NCBI GenBank assembly: GCA_902729315.2
Contig: LR746264.1
Coordinates: 1,783,378 to 1,847,377, forward strand
Source of the DNA: Spirodela intermedia
Lineage: Eukaryota > Streptophyta > Magnoliopsida > Alismatales > Araceae
Reading direction: 5' to 3'
DNA length: 64,000 bases
In this document: positions 53,577 through 64,000 of the stretch, in pieces
Position numbering within the stretch: the first letter of the stretch is position 1
Layout of the letters: each line of letters opens with the position of its first letter
The notes under the pieces: model-generated
Databases searched by the model: none
What the model was told of the DNA's origin: nothing
What the model saw: only the letters and a program-made list of their open reading frames with translations
Program-made: the position numbers and the translations under genes

Positions 53577-54170
53577 CTTTATATTCGGAACTCAGCACGT
53601 GGACATTTCCCCCAACTTTCACCACGTGGTCAAAGTGGGTTTTCTACGGCAAAGTTGACTCGGGAAACCCTCCCCCAAAAAAGGGGAATAAAACGTGACG
53701 ATTTCTAGCACATGCTGGAAAGGAAGGCAGAAGGAAGGTTCATTTCCAGCTTCTCAGAAGCATCCTTTCCTATCACGTGCGCTATCCGCCTCCGCGCCGC
53801 CATTCTCTCAACCAATGAGAACTTGCCATTATTATTTTAGATAACGGTTGTCCTGAACTGACTGGGTCCACTCCGTCCCTGATCTTCATTCCACGCACAT
53901 TTAACAAATACCCAGAAGAAAACTACCCTTTCTGGACAAAGACTGTCCGAAGTTGACCGAGTTGGGAAGGTTGAAGTAGTCAACTCGATTTTATTGGTGA
54001 ATGAAACGTGCAACTGAAATAAAAGAAGAACAGCTTTTTCCACTATACGCGGATCACGTGACAGCGGGTGGGGGACCTAGAAGAGTTCACCCATCAGAGG
54101 GTCAACGCTCGTGCGGGGGAGGACGGGAGAACACTTCAGAGGTGACTGTGGTCAACCCACGCCCGTGGGG
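53577..54170 (-). promoter_or_regulatory. bHLH92-like promoter: TATA box with clustered G-boxes and W-boxes
   Basis: On the minus strand ATATAAAG occupies 53577-53584. CACGTG G-boxes are at 53596-53601, 53623-53628, about 53,776 and about 54,055. W-box cores (TTGAC/GTCAA) are at about 53,629, 53,653, 53,952, 53,979, 54,099 and 54,151, several of them TTGACC/T. At 53622-53634 a G-box and a W-box are fused (CCACGTGGTCAAA). This fits abscisic-acid/stress and WRKY control, and possible self-binding by the bHLH, which is inference from motifs only. Confidence 0.65.
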
Positions 54171-54301
54171 ATATTATTAGATGCATAGAACATCTCTAGA
54201 ACATCGAAAAGTGACTGACTTAGTCGGTGAGGAGATGGCAGGGCCGACCGTCTCGAGTCGTGGTCTTCTCTCTGGAACTAGAGAGGAGAGAGATATATAT
54301 A

Positions 54302-54840
54302 TAGGGTTCCTCCTCGCCAGCACCTTAAAGGCGAGGAGGACCGCCATGAGAGGCCAGCAGCTCATGCTCCTGTTCCCGCTGAGTCCGAAGAAACTGAAGA
54401 ATCCGAGGGTTATGTACAGCGACAGAGAGAGAGAGAGAGGGCAAGCACCTCTCCATTTCTACATTTCTTCTCCGAGTTCCAGCCGTAGGGCGCTCAGAAG
54501 CCCTCCGTCTAGGCTGGGTTCCTCCTCGCCAGAACATTAAAGGCGAGGAGTGTCACGAGAGGCCAGCAGTTCATGATCCTGCTCTTGCGCAGTCCGAACA
54601 AACTGAAGAATCCGAGGGTTGTGTAGAAAGAGAGAGAGGGCAAGCACCTCTCCATTTCTACACTTCCACTTCGAGCTCTGACCGGAGGGGCTCTAAAAAG
54701 CCCTCCTTCTAGGGTTCCTCCTCGCGAGAACCTTAAAGGCGAGGAGGAGCGCCATAAGAGCCAGCAACTCGTGTTCTTGCTCCTACTCAGTCCGAATAAA
54801 GTGAAGAATCTGAGGGTTTCTTTCTTACTAGGGTTTTCTT
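54302..54840. repeat. About 200-bp tandem repeat, 2.6 copies, each with a hairpin
   Basis: Units start at about 54,303, 54,515 and 54,711 with GGGTTCCTCCTCGC. Each unit opens with an inverted repeat: 54309-54318/54330-54339 (10 bp, CCTCCTCGCC), 54522-54530/54542-54550 (9 bp) and 54717-54725/54739-54747 (9 bp), around a loop containing TTAAA. Shared sequence follows: a (G)CCAGCA(G/A) block, CTCAGTCCGAA or variants, GAAGAATCCGAGGGTT, a GAGAGA tract, GGCAAGCACCTCTCCATTTC and AGCCCTCC. The third copy ends early, near 54,830. Minus-strand frames through it share CWPL...LLAFxVLARRNP but are broken, so it is treated as noncoding. Confidence 0.9.
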
Positions 54841-56170
54841 CTGCGAGATCTGAGTCCAGGGACGAGAATCGCCCGAGCAGAGGAAACTGAAGGGTTTTCT
54901 TCTTTGGGTAACACCAGAGTTCAGAGATCACCCTGTTGCATCGGTGATCTCTGGCCACCACCGTCTCAGTTGAGCAAAGTCTGAGGGTGGGTTGCCTTCC
55001 ATTCCAGCGCTCAGTGGTTGTACCAAGGCCATGTAAGGTTTACACAACAGGTGGATGTTCTCTGGGTTTTCTTTACTATTCCTCGACTCTAAGCTAAGCT
55101 AACCTGTCAGAAACAGGAAAGAATTGATCTTCTTGACTTTTTCCTTTCAGATACATTTTGGGTTCCATGTAAGAGAACCTGGTTTTTGTCATATCGCAGT
55201 CATGCGGGCTTTCACATGTAGACGGGCGCTGAACCCCTCGACTTGTTTTACAATCTATTGGTTCTGAGACAATCCGCAGGATCTAGCAAAACTTGGTCTC
55301 GTTTGATTTGTTTTTTTCCTCTGCCGAAGAACTGCGATCTATACTAAGTTGCCCAAGACATGACGATCAGGTCAAATCGAATCAAGAAAGGCTATGGACA
55401 ATGCAAGATGGAAGACACATGGCGAGAGATCTTCAGAGTAGCTCCTAATGTGTTCTGCTTCAAATGGGAGGGTTTTTCCCATTATTCATGTTTCTATTGT
55501 ATGAAATGGCCAAAATTTGCGTCTATGTACATCTAGAGTGGTAGAGCCAATGTACTCGCTCATTAGTGGGTTCGGGGAAGAGGGGGGGAGAGAGAGAGAG
55601 AGAGAGAGAGGAGGAACAAGGAGGAGAAGAAGACGAAAGTGGAGGTGAAAGTAAAGAATAAAGCTATAAGATCTTACAATAATTCATGGATAGGGAATGG
55701 AATACATATGTGGGTACCGAATCATCAAATAAGAAAGGGCAGTGATGACTAATGGAGAGTACTTAGATTGCCGACTAATGAAGCGAAAGACAGTGGTGAT
55801 GATGCTTGTAGATTAAGGCAACAACAAAGGCAAAACTAATATGATAATCAAATCAGAGAAATTTATCAAAGTCTCTCTATGACCTATGAAAAATATACAG
55901 TCATGTGCGTTGCCATGTGCTTGAGGAATCGATGCGATTCCATTCATCTTGTTGGCCACCCTAGTAGTTCGTTCTTTGAACATATTGGAATAACAAAACA
56001 CTAAGAAGCATATGGTAGTTGGATCATTTTCTAGATCACCTCTCAAGATGATCTTCTTGTGATATTAGTCCATGTCTAATAGATTTTGTTATACAATGCG
56101 GGAATCAAAGCAAACTCTTCAATCATGCACTAGGTGGATCTAGTGCCTTGCAAAAGGACTTTAGTATTCT
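54841..56170. other. Intergenic, no gene recognised
   Basis: The sequence has moderately balanced composition to about 55,560, with a short (GA)n tract at about 55,588-55,612. Splice-like signals occur on the plus strand (for example TTTCCTTTCAG at about 55,138-55,149), but no open frame with a recognisable domain could be assembled. It could include a noncoding transcript or a 5' leader. Confidence 0.5.
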
Positions 56171-56177
56171 TCGAAGG

Positions 56178-56415
56178 GAGGACTAACAAGAGTATTCTCC
56201 AAACTTCTAAGGTGGACTACCGCTATCATATTACTTCAATTCAAGAATGTACTAGAAGGATGCAAACCTTGCACACATTCTTATGAGCTACTCAAGGAGG
56301 AAGGACTAACAAGAGTATTCCCCACACTTCAAAGGTGGACTAGCACTATCATATAACTTTAATTCAAGAATGTACTAGAAGGATAAAAACCTTGCATAAA
56401 TTCTTATGAGTTACT
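56178..56415. repeat. Tandem duplication, 123-bp unit, 2 copies
   Basis: AGGACTAACAAGAGTATTC starts each copy (about 56,179 and about 56,302). It is followed by CCA(A/C)ACTTC(T/A)AAGGTGGACTA, the ACTATCATAT block, AATTCAAGAATGTACTAGAA and ACCTTGCA...ATTCTTATGAG. The two copies differ at only roughly one base in ten, so the duplication is fairly recent. Confidence 0.92.
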
Positions 56416-57180
56416 GATGGTTGAATCTCATTTCTATATCATCCTAGACTAATACTCCACTAGTCTATTAGTCTACTTAAAAGCCAATTGGTATCATTAG
56501 TCACTCAATGACTTGCTCCATCACATGAGTACTAAAGTCTACGATACATCATATAGTCAATTTATCATTGGAAATATTATTTTGAAAATTTATAATTTAA
56601 GGCGTCAAAATCTTATTAAAGTCTCAACTTTAAAAAAGAAATCATGTAAATAAAAAATAAATATGTACGATTATTTTTACAACATAATAGAATAAAATAA
56701 AATTCACATCAAAATTGAAAATATTTTTTACTTGAAAATATAAAATAAAATCATTAAGAAATTTATTGAAAATGTATCCATCATATTTATTGAAAATAAA
56801 ATGATGGAAATAGTTGTCTTGCCATGTATTATTCCATAAGGGGAACATTTTGTTCGAATGATGAAGTTAAAATGAAGTGTGATTTTGATGAAGTTAATTT
56901 CTTTTCCCACGTCTTATAAATATTACAAATAAATTTATTTAAATAGGAAGAATTCATTATTTGTGTTGTATTTGAATGGATAAGACAAATCATTTTTTGG
57001 ATTACTAGACTTTCAAAATCCATATGAATCCTCTAGTTGTTCAAACATATTTGCTAAAAATACACATTTCATCTAAAGTAAATTGATCCTTTCCTTGGGA
57101 TCACAACTTACTCTAGTAAAATGAAGGGATACCAAACTCTTTCAGTTGGTAAGAGATCATACATACAAATGTTTCTAGCT
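56416..57180. other. Very AT-rich intergenic DNA
   Basis: The stretch has long A/T-rich runs, including repeated AAAATAAAAT-type blocks at 56,640-56,800. No gene was recognised; overlapping minus-strand frames here are products of composition. Confidence 0.6.
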
Positions 57181-57189
57181 TTCTTCATT

Positions 57190-57380
57190 GTATATGCATA
57201 CAACATATACAAATATACACACATACATAAGTACATGCATGCATATTCATATACTCATATACACATCATACATACACACATGCATACATGCACATGCATA
57301 CATGCACATGCATACACATACTTATACATGCATGCATACACATACATACATCCATCCATATATACATGCAATGAATGCAT
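57190..57380. repeat. Alternating purine-pyrimidine satellite-like tract (CATA/ACATGC)n
   Basis: Imperfect arrays of CATA, ACAC and ACATGCAT-type units extend for nearly 200 bp, including ATACATGCACATGC repeated at about 57,282-57,315. The alternation of purines and pyrimidines is nearly continuous. The plus-strand open frame across it (HTHTYI-type) is simply the repeat translated. Confidence 0.85.
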
Positions 57381-57420
57381 AGGATTGCATAGATCCATGG
57401 ATATGAATAAATGTGTAGCC

Positions 57421-58250
57421 TAGATTCCTACAAACATGGATATGCATGTATCACACATAATGCATATATCAATGTAAAAAAATTGCATTAGATATGTATC
57501 TATGTATGTGTAGTAAATTTTGTGTTCTAAATTTAAAGCAAACAATTGATTAACATGACACCAAAAACAAAGGAAATTCATAGATTTGTATACCAATTAG
57601 TGCCTCATCAATGAAATCAAGCAAGAATCATGCAAGATAAGTTGAAACAACATGTAACATATCAAAGGAACTTGTAACAAAATTTCATGATGAACATGGA
57701 AAAATATGAATAAAAATTAGCACTAAATAATAACAAGAACGGCCGAACTGTAAGTCGAAATTTGACAAGAATGAGGTCAGAAGAATCATGAAGAAATCTG
57801 GCTTTTGGAACGCGGGTAGTTTCAAATACTCAATGTAAACGAAAAAGAGAAAGGAAAAAAAGGGAATTGAAAATTTTGAGCTCGTATTTTACTATGGAAA
57901 AGTTTGACCCACGCTTTGACCCAATCATAAATTTTCTATCAGCTTAATTTTATTTTATTTTTAGAAAATGTAGCAGATTCTTGTGTCCAAAAGATCTAGA
58001 GAGCCACATGCACATGCAGGATCTATGGAAGATGGACATTTAACATTGATAGGCCCAATAGAGCAAATCTTATGGAAAATGGACAAAAGTTTTCTTTTTC
58101 TTGTTTTTTTGCGAATCAGAGAAAGAATAAAAACCTTTAGGACAAAGTTTATTTCTTTGGCTTCCCAGAAGTTGGTTAATTTCCTACAATCAGTAAACAA
58201 AAAAAACAAACTTTTATCAAGCGATACAAAGGACTCTGAGCGGTCTTTAC
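57421..58250. other. Intergenic, no gene recognised
   Basis: The sequence is AT-rich. A plus-strand frame at 57,983-58,282 (SREPHAHAGSMEDGHLTLIG...) and its minus-strand shadow show no recognisable domain. They could be a remnant of a mobile element but cannot be assigned. Confidence 0.45.
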
Positions 58251-58298
58251 AAATCGATATTCAGGATTATCAAATCGTATAAAAGGAAATAAAGCAAT

Positions 58299-58404
<106 letters not shown>

Positions 58405-59370
58405 ACACCTTAGGAGCACATACAACCATATGAGGTTCGCCACAAGCCTGCTACATCTGATCTCATCTCCTTGTTCAAGCTGCTTAGAACACAATAAATC
58501 ATTTCCCACATTGGGTGGGTGTGAATCAGTATCCATTGAGTCAGTATCCATTGAGTCCTCCAAAGTGAATGGAACTTTACTTAAATAAAATTGTTGCTCC
58601 CCCATCCCAATCTACATAGTTCTCGATTCCAGTCCAACGTATAATGCCATTTATAGCCAAAATCTATCTAGATTATTCGAAATTTTATTGATTCAATTTC
58701 ATAAAAGTGATTGACGCACCAACCTCGACCATGGTCTGGGTTTAGCTCTTCTCCTATTGAAATTTTTACTCGTTCCAGCTCCTATTTTTGTCCGATTTAT
58801 TTTTTTCCAGAGAAAGATAAAGAACAGCACTACCGATGTAAGAATACAGAACACAGATTACTAATCAAACACACTAATACGTGCTGCAATGAGGGAATTG
58901 TTTCAAGAATCGTAAATTGATAACGATCATTATAATGGGAATTGGCCAGAGAAGATGGTGATTTTTCTAAGAACGTGACACAAGAGCGAAATTGTTCTTA
59001 AAAGCATCGGGTAAACATGATTCGAATGTTATATCGGTGAGGAATTTGGATTTGAAGTGGTGTTCTTGCGGTTCGTCGTATAAAAACTTCCCGAAATCGA
59101 GAAAGGAGTAAAGGAGACGAGAATGGAGGAGGCTAAGGAGAAGGGTCTCCGCAAAACCGGAGAAGGGCAGCGAGGAGACAGAAAAGATAAGGAACCCGTA
59201 ACTGGCCGTAGATCTCCCCCGGCGACATACCTCAGATATCGGCGTCTCACCCCTTTCAAATTCCGGCTGGCGGCGCTTCCTCCCTCCCAATTTCTCTCCT
59301 TTCTCACTCTGTAGGAAACACCGGATCTCCGAGCAGTGGGAGGAAGGTCTCAGCCGCGGCATGAGAGGGA
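58405..59370 (-). other. Possible minus-strand exons, unrecognised
   Basis: On the minus strand, a GC-rich exon-like block at about 59,233-59,370 ends at a near-consensus donor, CTGAG|GTATGTCG (about 59,232). Downstream, an ATG at 58,605 opens MGEQQFYLSKVPFTLEDSMD, with an internal duplication (SMDTD twice), continuing to about 58,410. Splice-like AG and GT sites flank a 42-bp segment read ACGEPHMVVCAPK. No family was recognised, and the frame then enters the GA microsatellite. The G-box-rich DNA at 59.57-60.2 kb would be its promoter. It may be a real but short gene, a pseudogene or chance. Confidence 0.25.
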
Positions 59371-59569
59371 ACAGAAACAGCAGAATGACGCGCTCTCTCT
59401 CTCTCCTCCCACTCTTCGCTCTTTCTCTCTCCGTACCAGCCGGGTCTTCGATCGGTGGAAGGTGAGTAGGAAAGAGGGGGCGGAAGGTTTCCAGTACCGG
59501 TCAGTCGCCATGTTTCCGGTCAGTGAGAATGAGGGTGGAGGGGGTCATGTTCGAGTTTAGTACCCTGTA

Positions 59570-60019
59570 AACGCCACGTGGTCAAATTAACCAAGTGGGA
59601 ACACGATGACTGGTCTGCCGATCAAGACGTTGTCACGTGGAGGAAACCAGGGACTTGTCCACGCCCCATGGTCAGCCGTCCAAACTGGAGAGAGCCAACG
59701 AGTCACGATTTTCCGCGAGTAATCACAACTTCCTCATAACCATCACTACTAGCAGGATGAAATTTTGTATCCGCAGGAACTAAGATAAAGGTTGAATCTT
59801 TTTAGAAATAATAACCGACCCAAGTATTCGGTCGAGCCGTTTTTTGCTTGACGGCCAGCAAATTTACCAAACTTGGTAAAAAAAGATCCTCTCTGAGTTT
59901 GAGCAACCGATCATCAGAGGAGCAGGACAGGAGGGAACGATTTGTCTCTTCCCTCTTTCTCCCCCTTTCCCATGTCGCTCACTCGTTTTCTTATGCTCAA
60001 GACACTCTCGAAAAACAAG

Positions 60020-60080
<61 letters not shown>

Positions 60081-60240
60081 GGACGAGCGGAATCTGCCAT
60101 TGACGTGGACGAAGCAGAGCGTCAGAATCGTGACATTTTAGGCACGTGAATCCTTTGTGGTCATGACGATAACATCCACACCACCGTGAAGGTAACCATC
60201 GATAATAACGTGGGACCAATCACGAAGACTCAGCTTCTTG
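59570..60240. promoter_or_regulatory. G-box/W-box-rich cluster without an assigned gene
   Basis: CACGTG occurs at 59575-59580 and 59634-59639. The first is fused to a W-box as CCACGTGGTCAAA (59574-59586), the same 13-mer found in the bHLH promoter. TGACG/CGTCA-type and further ACGT cores follow at about 60,100-60,215. The cluster lies next to the unrecognised exon-like block at 59.2-59.4 kb. Its role is inferred from motifs only. Confidence 0.4.
60024..60077. repeat. (GA)n microsatellite
   Basis: About 27 GA units are uninterrupted. Confidence 0.97.
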
Positions 60241-61361
60241 AGGAGTGTCTCTCACTGGCGGAGATAAGATTGCAGTTCACACGTGGAGATTCGATCACAA
60301 TTTTTATACTTGGGAGAAAGCAGAGTCGCACGTGCGAGTTGGTTCCCCATATCGTTCTCTAGGCTACCGAAATATCTTACATGGTCTAGGAGAACTTGAT
60401 GGCTACAGGAAATTCTCCTCGAAACATTTTCTTATGAAGCGAGAAGATGTTCAAATTTTCACTCCATAAATTCCCCTGAAGCCATAGAATGACTTAAATT
60501 GAAACTTTAGCTCTTATTTTTTTTATATTTCTGTTAACATAAATTAGTTGAACTTAAATTGAGGGCAATTATTTACTAACACCGTGAGTTTTTTTCTATA
60601 TTTTCCTACATCATGTACTTGATCTTATTGACTTAGAATTGTAGTTAACAGCACCAACCTGATATATTATTTCTGCTCATGATACAATGACAACTAAGGG
60701 AGGATATGTTTAATTAAAATGTAACTAAATTCATCATTAATATTTTTTTATATTTACAAATAATAACTATAATTTATTTACAAATATAAAAATATTTTCT
60801 CATATTTTTTGGGTTTTTTCAAGTTGGATTATGTATCACTTAACCCTAAGATTTATAGATTTGATTCAATAAGGCTGATGCGAGTGTTCAATAAAACAAG
60901 GATGGAAGCATGTTCCTGTGGCCATCTCCATCCTCTCCCACCTCTCTCTATCATTCTATGCTCACTACTGTGGTCGAAAAAATAATGTGCTTAACAGTTA
61001 AATATAATTTTAAGATGATAACTAAAACCAAATAATTTATTTGTCACTAGAATTTTTTTTCAGGACTGGACACTAGAAACATAAAGATCTTCTTGGTAAT
61101 TTGGACAGAATTGTAAACAATATTCGTAACTAGAGGGAGTTATTCATCACTAAAATTCCTTTTTAGTGGGGATTATGAGCTAAAAATCTAGTTATGCTCG
61201 AACTTTCATTTTCTAGATTCCAATCAAGAATTATATGTCCATTAGACTTAGTTCTTCTTCTTCTTCTTTTCATTCTTTGAAATATCCAAATTGTATGTAA
61301 TTTGTATACTTTTACAACGCTGCACTAGGATTCCTAAATGAGAGTTAACTACTACAAGAAA

Positions 61362-61394
<33 letters not shown>

Positions 61395-62730
61395 AACGCG
61401 GGCGAGATCAGTTGACTAAACAAAATTATATAAAAGTCCTGTTTAACCACACGTGATTTTTTGTGCTCATGGGTCACGTCCTCCTAGAAAGAGTCAATTT
61501 AAACTCGGCTTCAAAGTCATACACGCATTCTAACCTAGGAAAATGGTTCTGTAGAAAAGACTGAAAGTGAAGCACACATCCAAAACGTGATAAAAACACG
61601 GAGGTCTACATGTCTTGCACACTCAACAGCGTAGACCTTGACCTATTCAACAAACTAACAAATGAACTGGTTACCCCACGTGGGGGTTCTCAGATTAAAA
61701 TAATTGGTATTTTCATGCCGGAGCCCACCTTGGAGCCCACCCTGGTCTGGGTTTCTCAGGAATTCGGCCTCAAATTGAAGTTATGAACCAGGGCTTTGAT
61801 GGAGAGGCGCTCGACCGTTTGTTTTGGTTATCACGTGGCTGTCCCCTGATTATCCATGGGGCATATATGTCACTCTCGCTCTCTCATTGGTGAGTATTGG
61901 TCGCTAGATGGGTGGCTTGAATTTGATTAGAGTTCTGCTGAGAACTCATTGTCAGGGTTTTCTTTAGGAAATATGCTAAGCTCATGTCCTCATCAAAGAT
62001 GAATATGCTTAGGCTAGGCTTGACAAGACCCTGATGGAGTCAGATCCGGGCGGGCGCATCTCTCTCTTCGGTGAAGGTCAAGACACAGTCTCATCTAGTC
62101 TGACTCCAGGTTCACATGGGTCTGGACCGAAATCCATGTTGGGGCTGGTCTGTGGACCCAAGTCAGGCCGAAGCCTTAGGGAAATGGGGGCCGAGACACC
62201 ACGTGCGAAAACAGAAGCTTGACGGCTGCAGTGAGTGACAGTCGGATGGGATCCAAATCGGAGAAAGGGGTCGATTTTTTTCTTAAATTTCTAAATACTC
62301 TTCGTCCTGATCCCCGTAGTTGATGTTTTTGACCTCCCACGAGCCCCCAGTTCTGCCCTTCCTCTTGTATTGGGCCTTTCCATGTATGATGTTTTTCGAG
62401 GATGTAGGAGGCATACATGTTCATGCATGGATATCATGTCCTTGTGCCATCTCTGTTCGTCGCTCAAACATATGCTTTCCCATAAAATTGCCATGTGTTT
62501 TGTGAAGCCATAAGAAATAGTTTTTTTAAAAAATACTTCACTTGGAGGCTACTCAACAAATTGCACGATGCACAAGCCACATAAAATGAGTAAAATCCTT
62601 TATGAGTGGTCCATCCACTTAGAAAGTAGGGAAAACATTTTAAACGTGATAACATTATTTTCATTGCTTGGGAAAGAAAGTTGGGCCAACTAATGGTCCA
62701 TGACACTGTTTAAGAGAAAGACTTGGACAA
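60241..62730. other. Intergenic, no gene recognised
   Basis: AT-rich at 60,480-61,350, then mixed. It contains a (CT)n microsatellite at 61,364-61,393 and a 12-bp palindrome CCCCACGTGGGG at 61674-61685. The stretch at about 62,030-62,280 is GC-richer with GGTCTGGACC-like motifs, perhaps a remnant of a retroelement, but no terminal repeats or pol motifs were found. Confidence 0.5.
61364..61393. repeat. (CT)n microsatellite
   Basis: Fifteen CT units are uninterrupted. Confidence 0.96.
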
Positions 62731-62733
62731 GTA

Positions 62734-63115
62734 GAATGAGTGGTTCCTTTTTTCTGATAAATATGTGATTTTGATGGGCTCAAGTCAGCTTACAAAACAC
62801 ATAAAACATGAGATAGATCAGATAGATAAGGCATGGTCTTTTTGATAAGACATAAAATGGGTGGTGTCTTTTTCATAATAAACACGTGATTTAGATGGAC
62901 TCAAAAGTCAACTTTGCATACAGGAGTCATAAAACATGTGATTGACTTGGTCAATAAGATATACTATTTTGGAAAAGATAGAATGAATGGTCTTTTGTTC
63001 AAATAAGCATGTGACTTATAGTCTGAAAAAGTCAACATTTTATACAAAAGTCGTCAACATGTGATAAATCATGCCAATAAGACATGCTAGTTTTAATAGA
63101 ATCCAACACATGACA
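62734..63115. repeat. Degenerate tandem repeat, about 120-125-bp unit, 3 copies
   Basis: In each copy AGAATGAGTGGT/AAATGGGTGGT/AGAATGAATGGT and a T-rich run are followed by (A)A(A/C)ACGTGA or ATATGTGA/GCATGTGA, a GATGG(G/A)CTCA-like block, AAGTCA(A/G)C, ATAAAACATG and (C/A)AATAAGA. Anchors lie at about 62,766, 62,885 and 63,009. Each unit therefore carries an ACGTG/ATGTG core and a TTGAC-type core about 25-30 bp apart. Confidence 0.8.
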
Positions 63116-64000
63116 GTTAGTTTGGATTGAGTTTTTTGAAGATTTACGCTTAAAATGAATTCCTACACATGACAATCAATATTCTTGTAGAATCAATGTT
63201 TTGTTTTTTTTAAAATAGAAACAAAGTGTGATGTATTCTCCTGATAGAAACATAGGAAAAGTGTGTTGGTTGACACCCTAATAGAGTATCAGTCCAATCT
63301 AAGGAACCGATTTTAGATTCTGATAAGAATTATGCAACTAGAGGGAATTTAAGAGTTTGGATATTTATTGTAGGTGAAAAGTATACAATCGTAACAAAGT
63401 GAGAGTTAAGCATATGATTAGGTGGAATTTATGATTAATCCATAGGTCTACTTCCCTCTCAAACTTATCTTTTATAATTCTTCAAAGACTTAATGTTGAA
63501 CTCTTAGTTTTAGTGATGACGAGATTAAATTTTAATTTTTAGAATTAAATATTTTTCTATTTTTCAAACCATTCATCAATTAGATTAAATACTTTAATTG
63601 CTTAGTTTATCATATTTTCATGCATATTTTAAATTATTAAGTGAATAATGTTTAAAATACCTACAGCAATTAAATGTTATAATTTTTAACTTTATAACAG
63701 CTAATCAACTTTCCACATTTTTCAAATTAGTACGCATTTACTTGTAGACTCATTTTTCAAGTGAAAATATTTTAAATTATTCATACTAGTTTCACCACTA
63801 TCTTAAAAGAAACAAGGCTGACTTATGTTTACATAGAAATAAATTCAATAGTGTTGGTTCCCTTATAGGCTAGAATAAATATTAAAAGGAGGGGGTAAAA
63901 TACTTCTCTTCTGGATTTTTTATTTTAAGTGATTTTTTTATAGTTTTTGAAAATTCTAAGAGTAAAATAATGACATGAGTTTTTATAAGTCGACATAGAA
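63116..64000. other. AT-rich intergenic DNA, no gene recognised
   Basis: Nothing with coding potential or recognisable repeat structure was seen to the right edge of the window. Confidence 0.6.

Noticed and set aside
54177-54961. Minus-strand frames with shared CWPL...LLAFNVLARRNP peptides, considered as a repeat protein
   Set aside because: The frames are interrupted differently in each copy, and the similarity is explained by the DNA-level tandem repeat.
57121-57423. 100-codon His/Thr/Tyr-rich frame
   Set aside because: It is the microsatellite-like CATA/ACATGC tract translated.
62034-62222. Plus-strand 62-codon frame in a GC-richer patch, considered as a retroelement fragment
   Set aside because: There is no recognisable gag, protease, RT or integrase motif and no terminal repeats.

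Overview
This is nuclear DNA from a flowering plant. The genes are split by many GT-AG introns, and intergenic DNA is AT-rich with (GA)n, (ATT)n and (TATC)n microsatellites. All four recognisable proteins belong to angiosperm families. The first exons of the CRM-domain and bHLH genes are strikingly GC-rich, a trend common in monocots, but the sequence alone does not fix the species.

Layout. (1) 1-24,678, minus strand: most of a symplekin/Pta1 gene, the scaffold of the mRNA 3'-end cleavage and polyadenylation complex. I traced 23 coding exons. The gene runs off the left edge, and its first coding exon(s), somewhere between 24.7 and about 26.6 kb, could not be fixed. (2) 28,792-39,618, minus strand: a complete 14-exon gene for an ankyrin-repeat plus TPR protein of 476 aa, with a duplicated 60-bp exon and one GC-AG intron. 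(3) 42,170-50,299, plus strand: a complete 10-exon CRM-domain gene of the CFM3 type (885 aa, three CRM domains), an organellar group II intron splicing factor. (4) 51,746-53,478, minus strand: a complete 3-exon bHLH transcription factor resembling bHLH92 (294 aa), with G-boxes and W-boxes upstream. (5) 54-64 kb: no convincing gene. It holds tandem repeats, microsatellites, a second G-box/W-box cluster near 59.6 kb and possible minus-strand exons at 58.4-59.4 kb.

The genes do not form a pathway. The symplekin and ankyrin-TPR genes are in tandem on the minus strand, ankyrin-TPR and CFM3 are divergent, and CFM3 and the bHLH gene are convergent.

The most unusual property of the window is an abundance of young, low-copy local tandem duplications with units of about 70-320 bp and 2-4 copies. 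I count more than ten, in introns, promoters and intergenic DNA. One of them duplicated a coding exon. Another, at 54.3-54.8 kb, carries a conserved hairpin in every copy. No CRISPR array, rRNA, convincing tRNA or intact transposon was seen.
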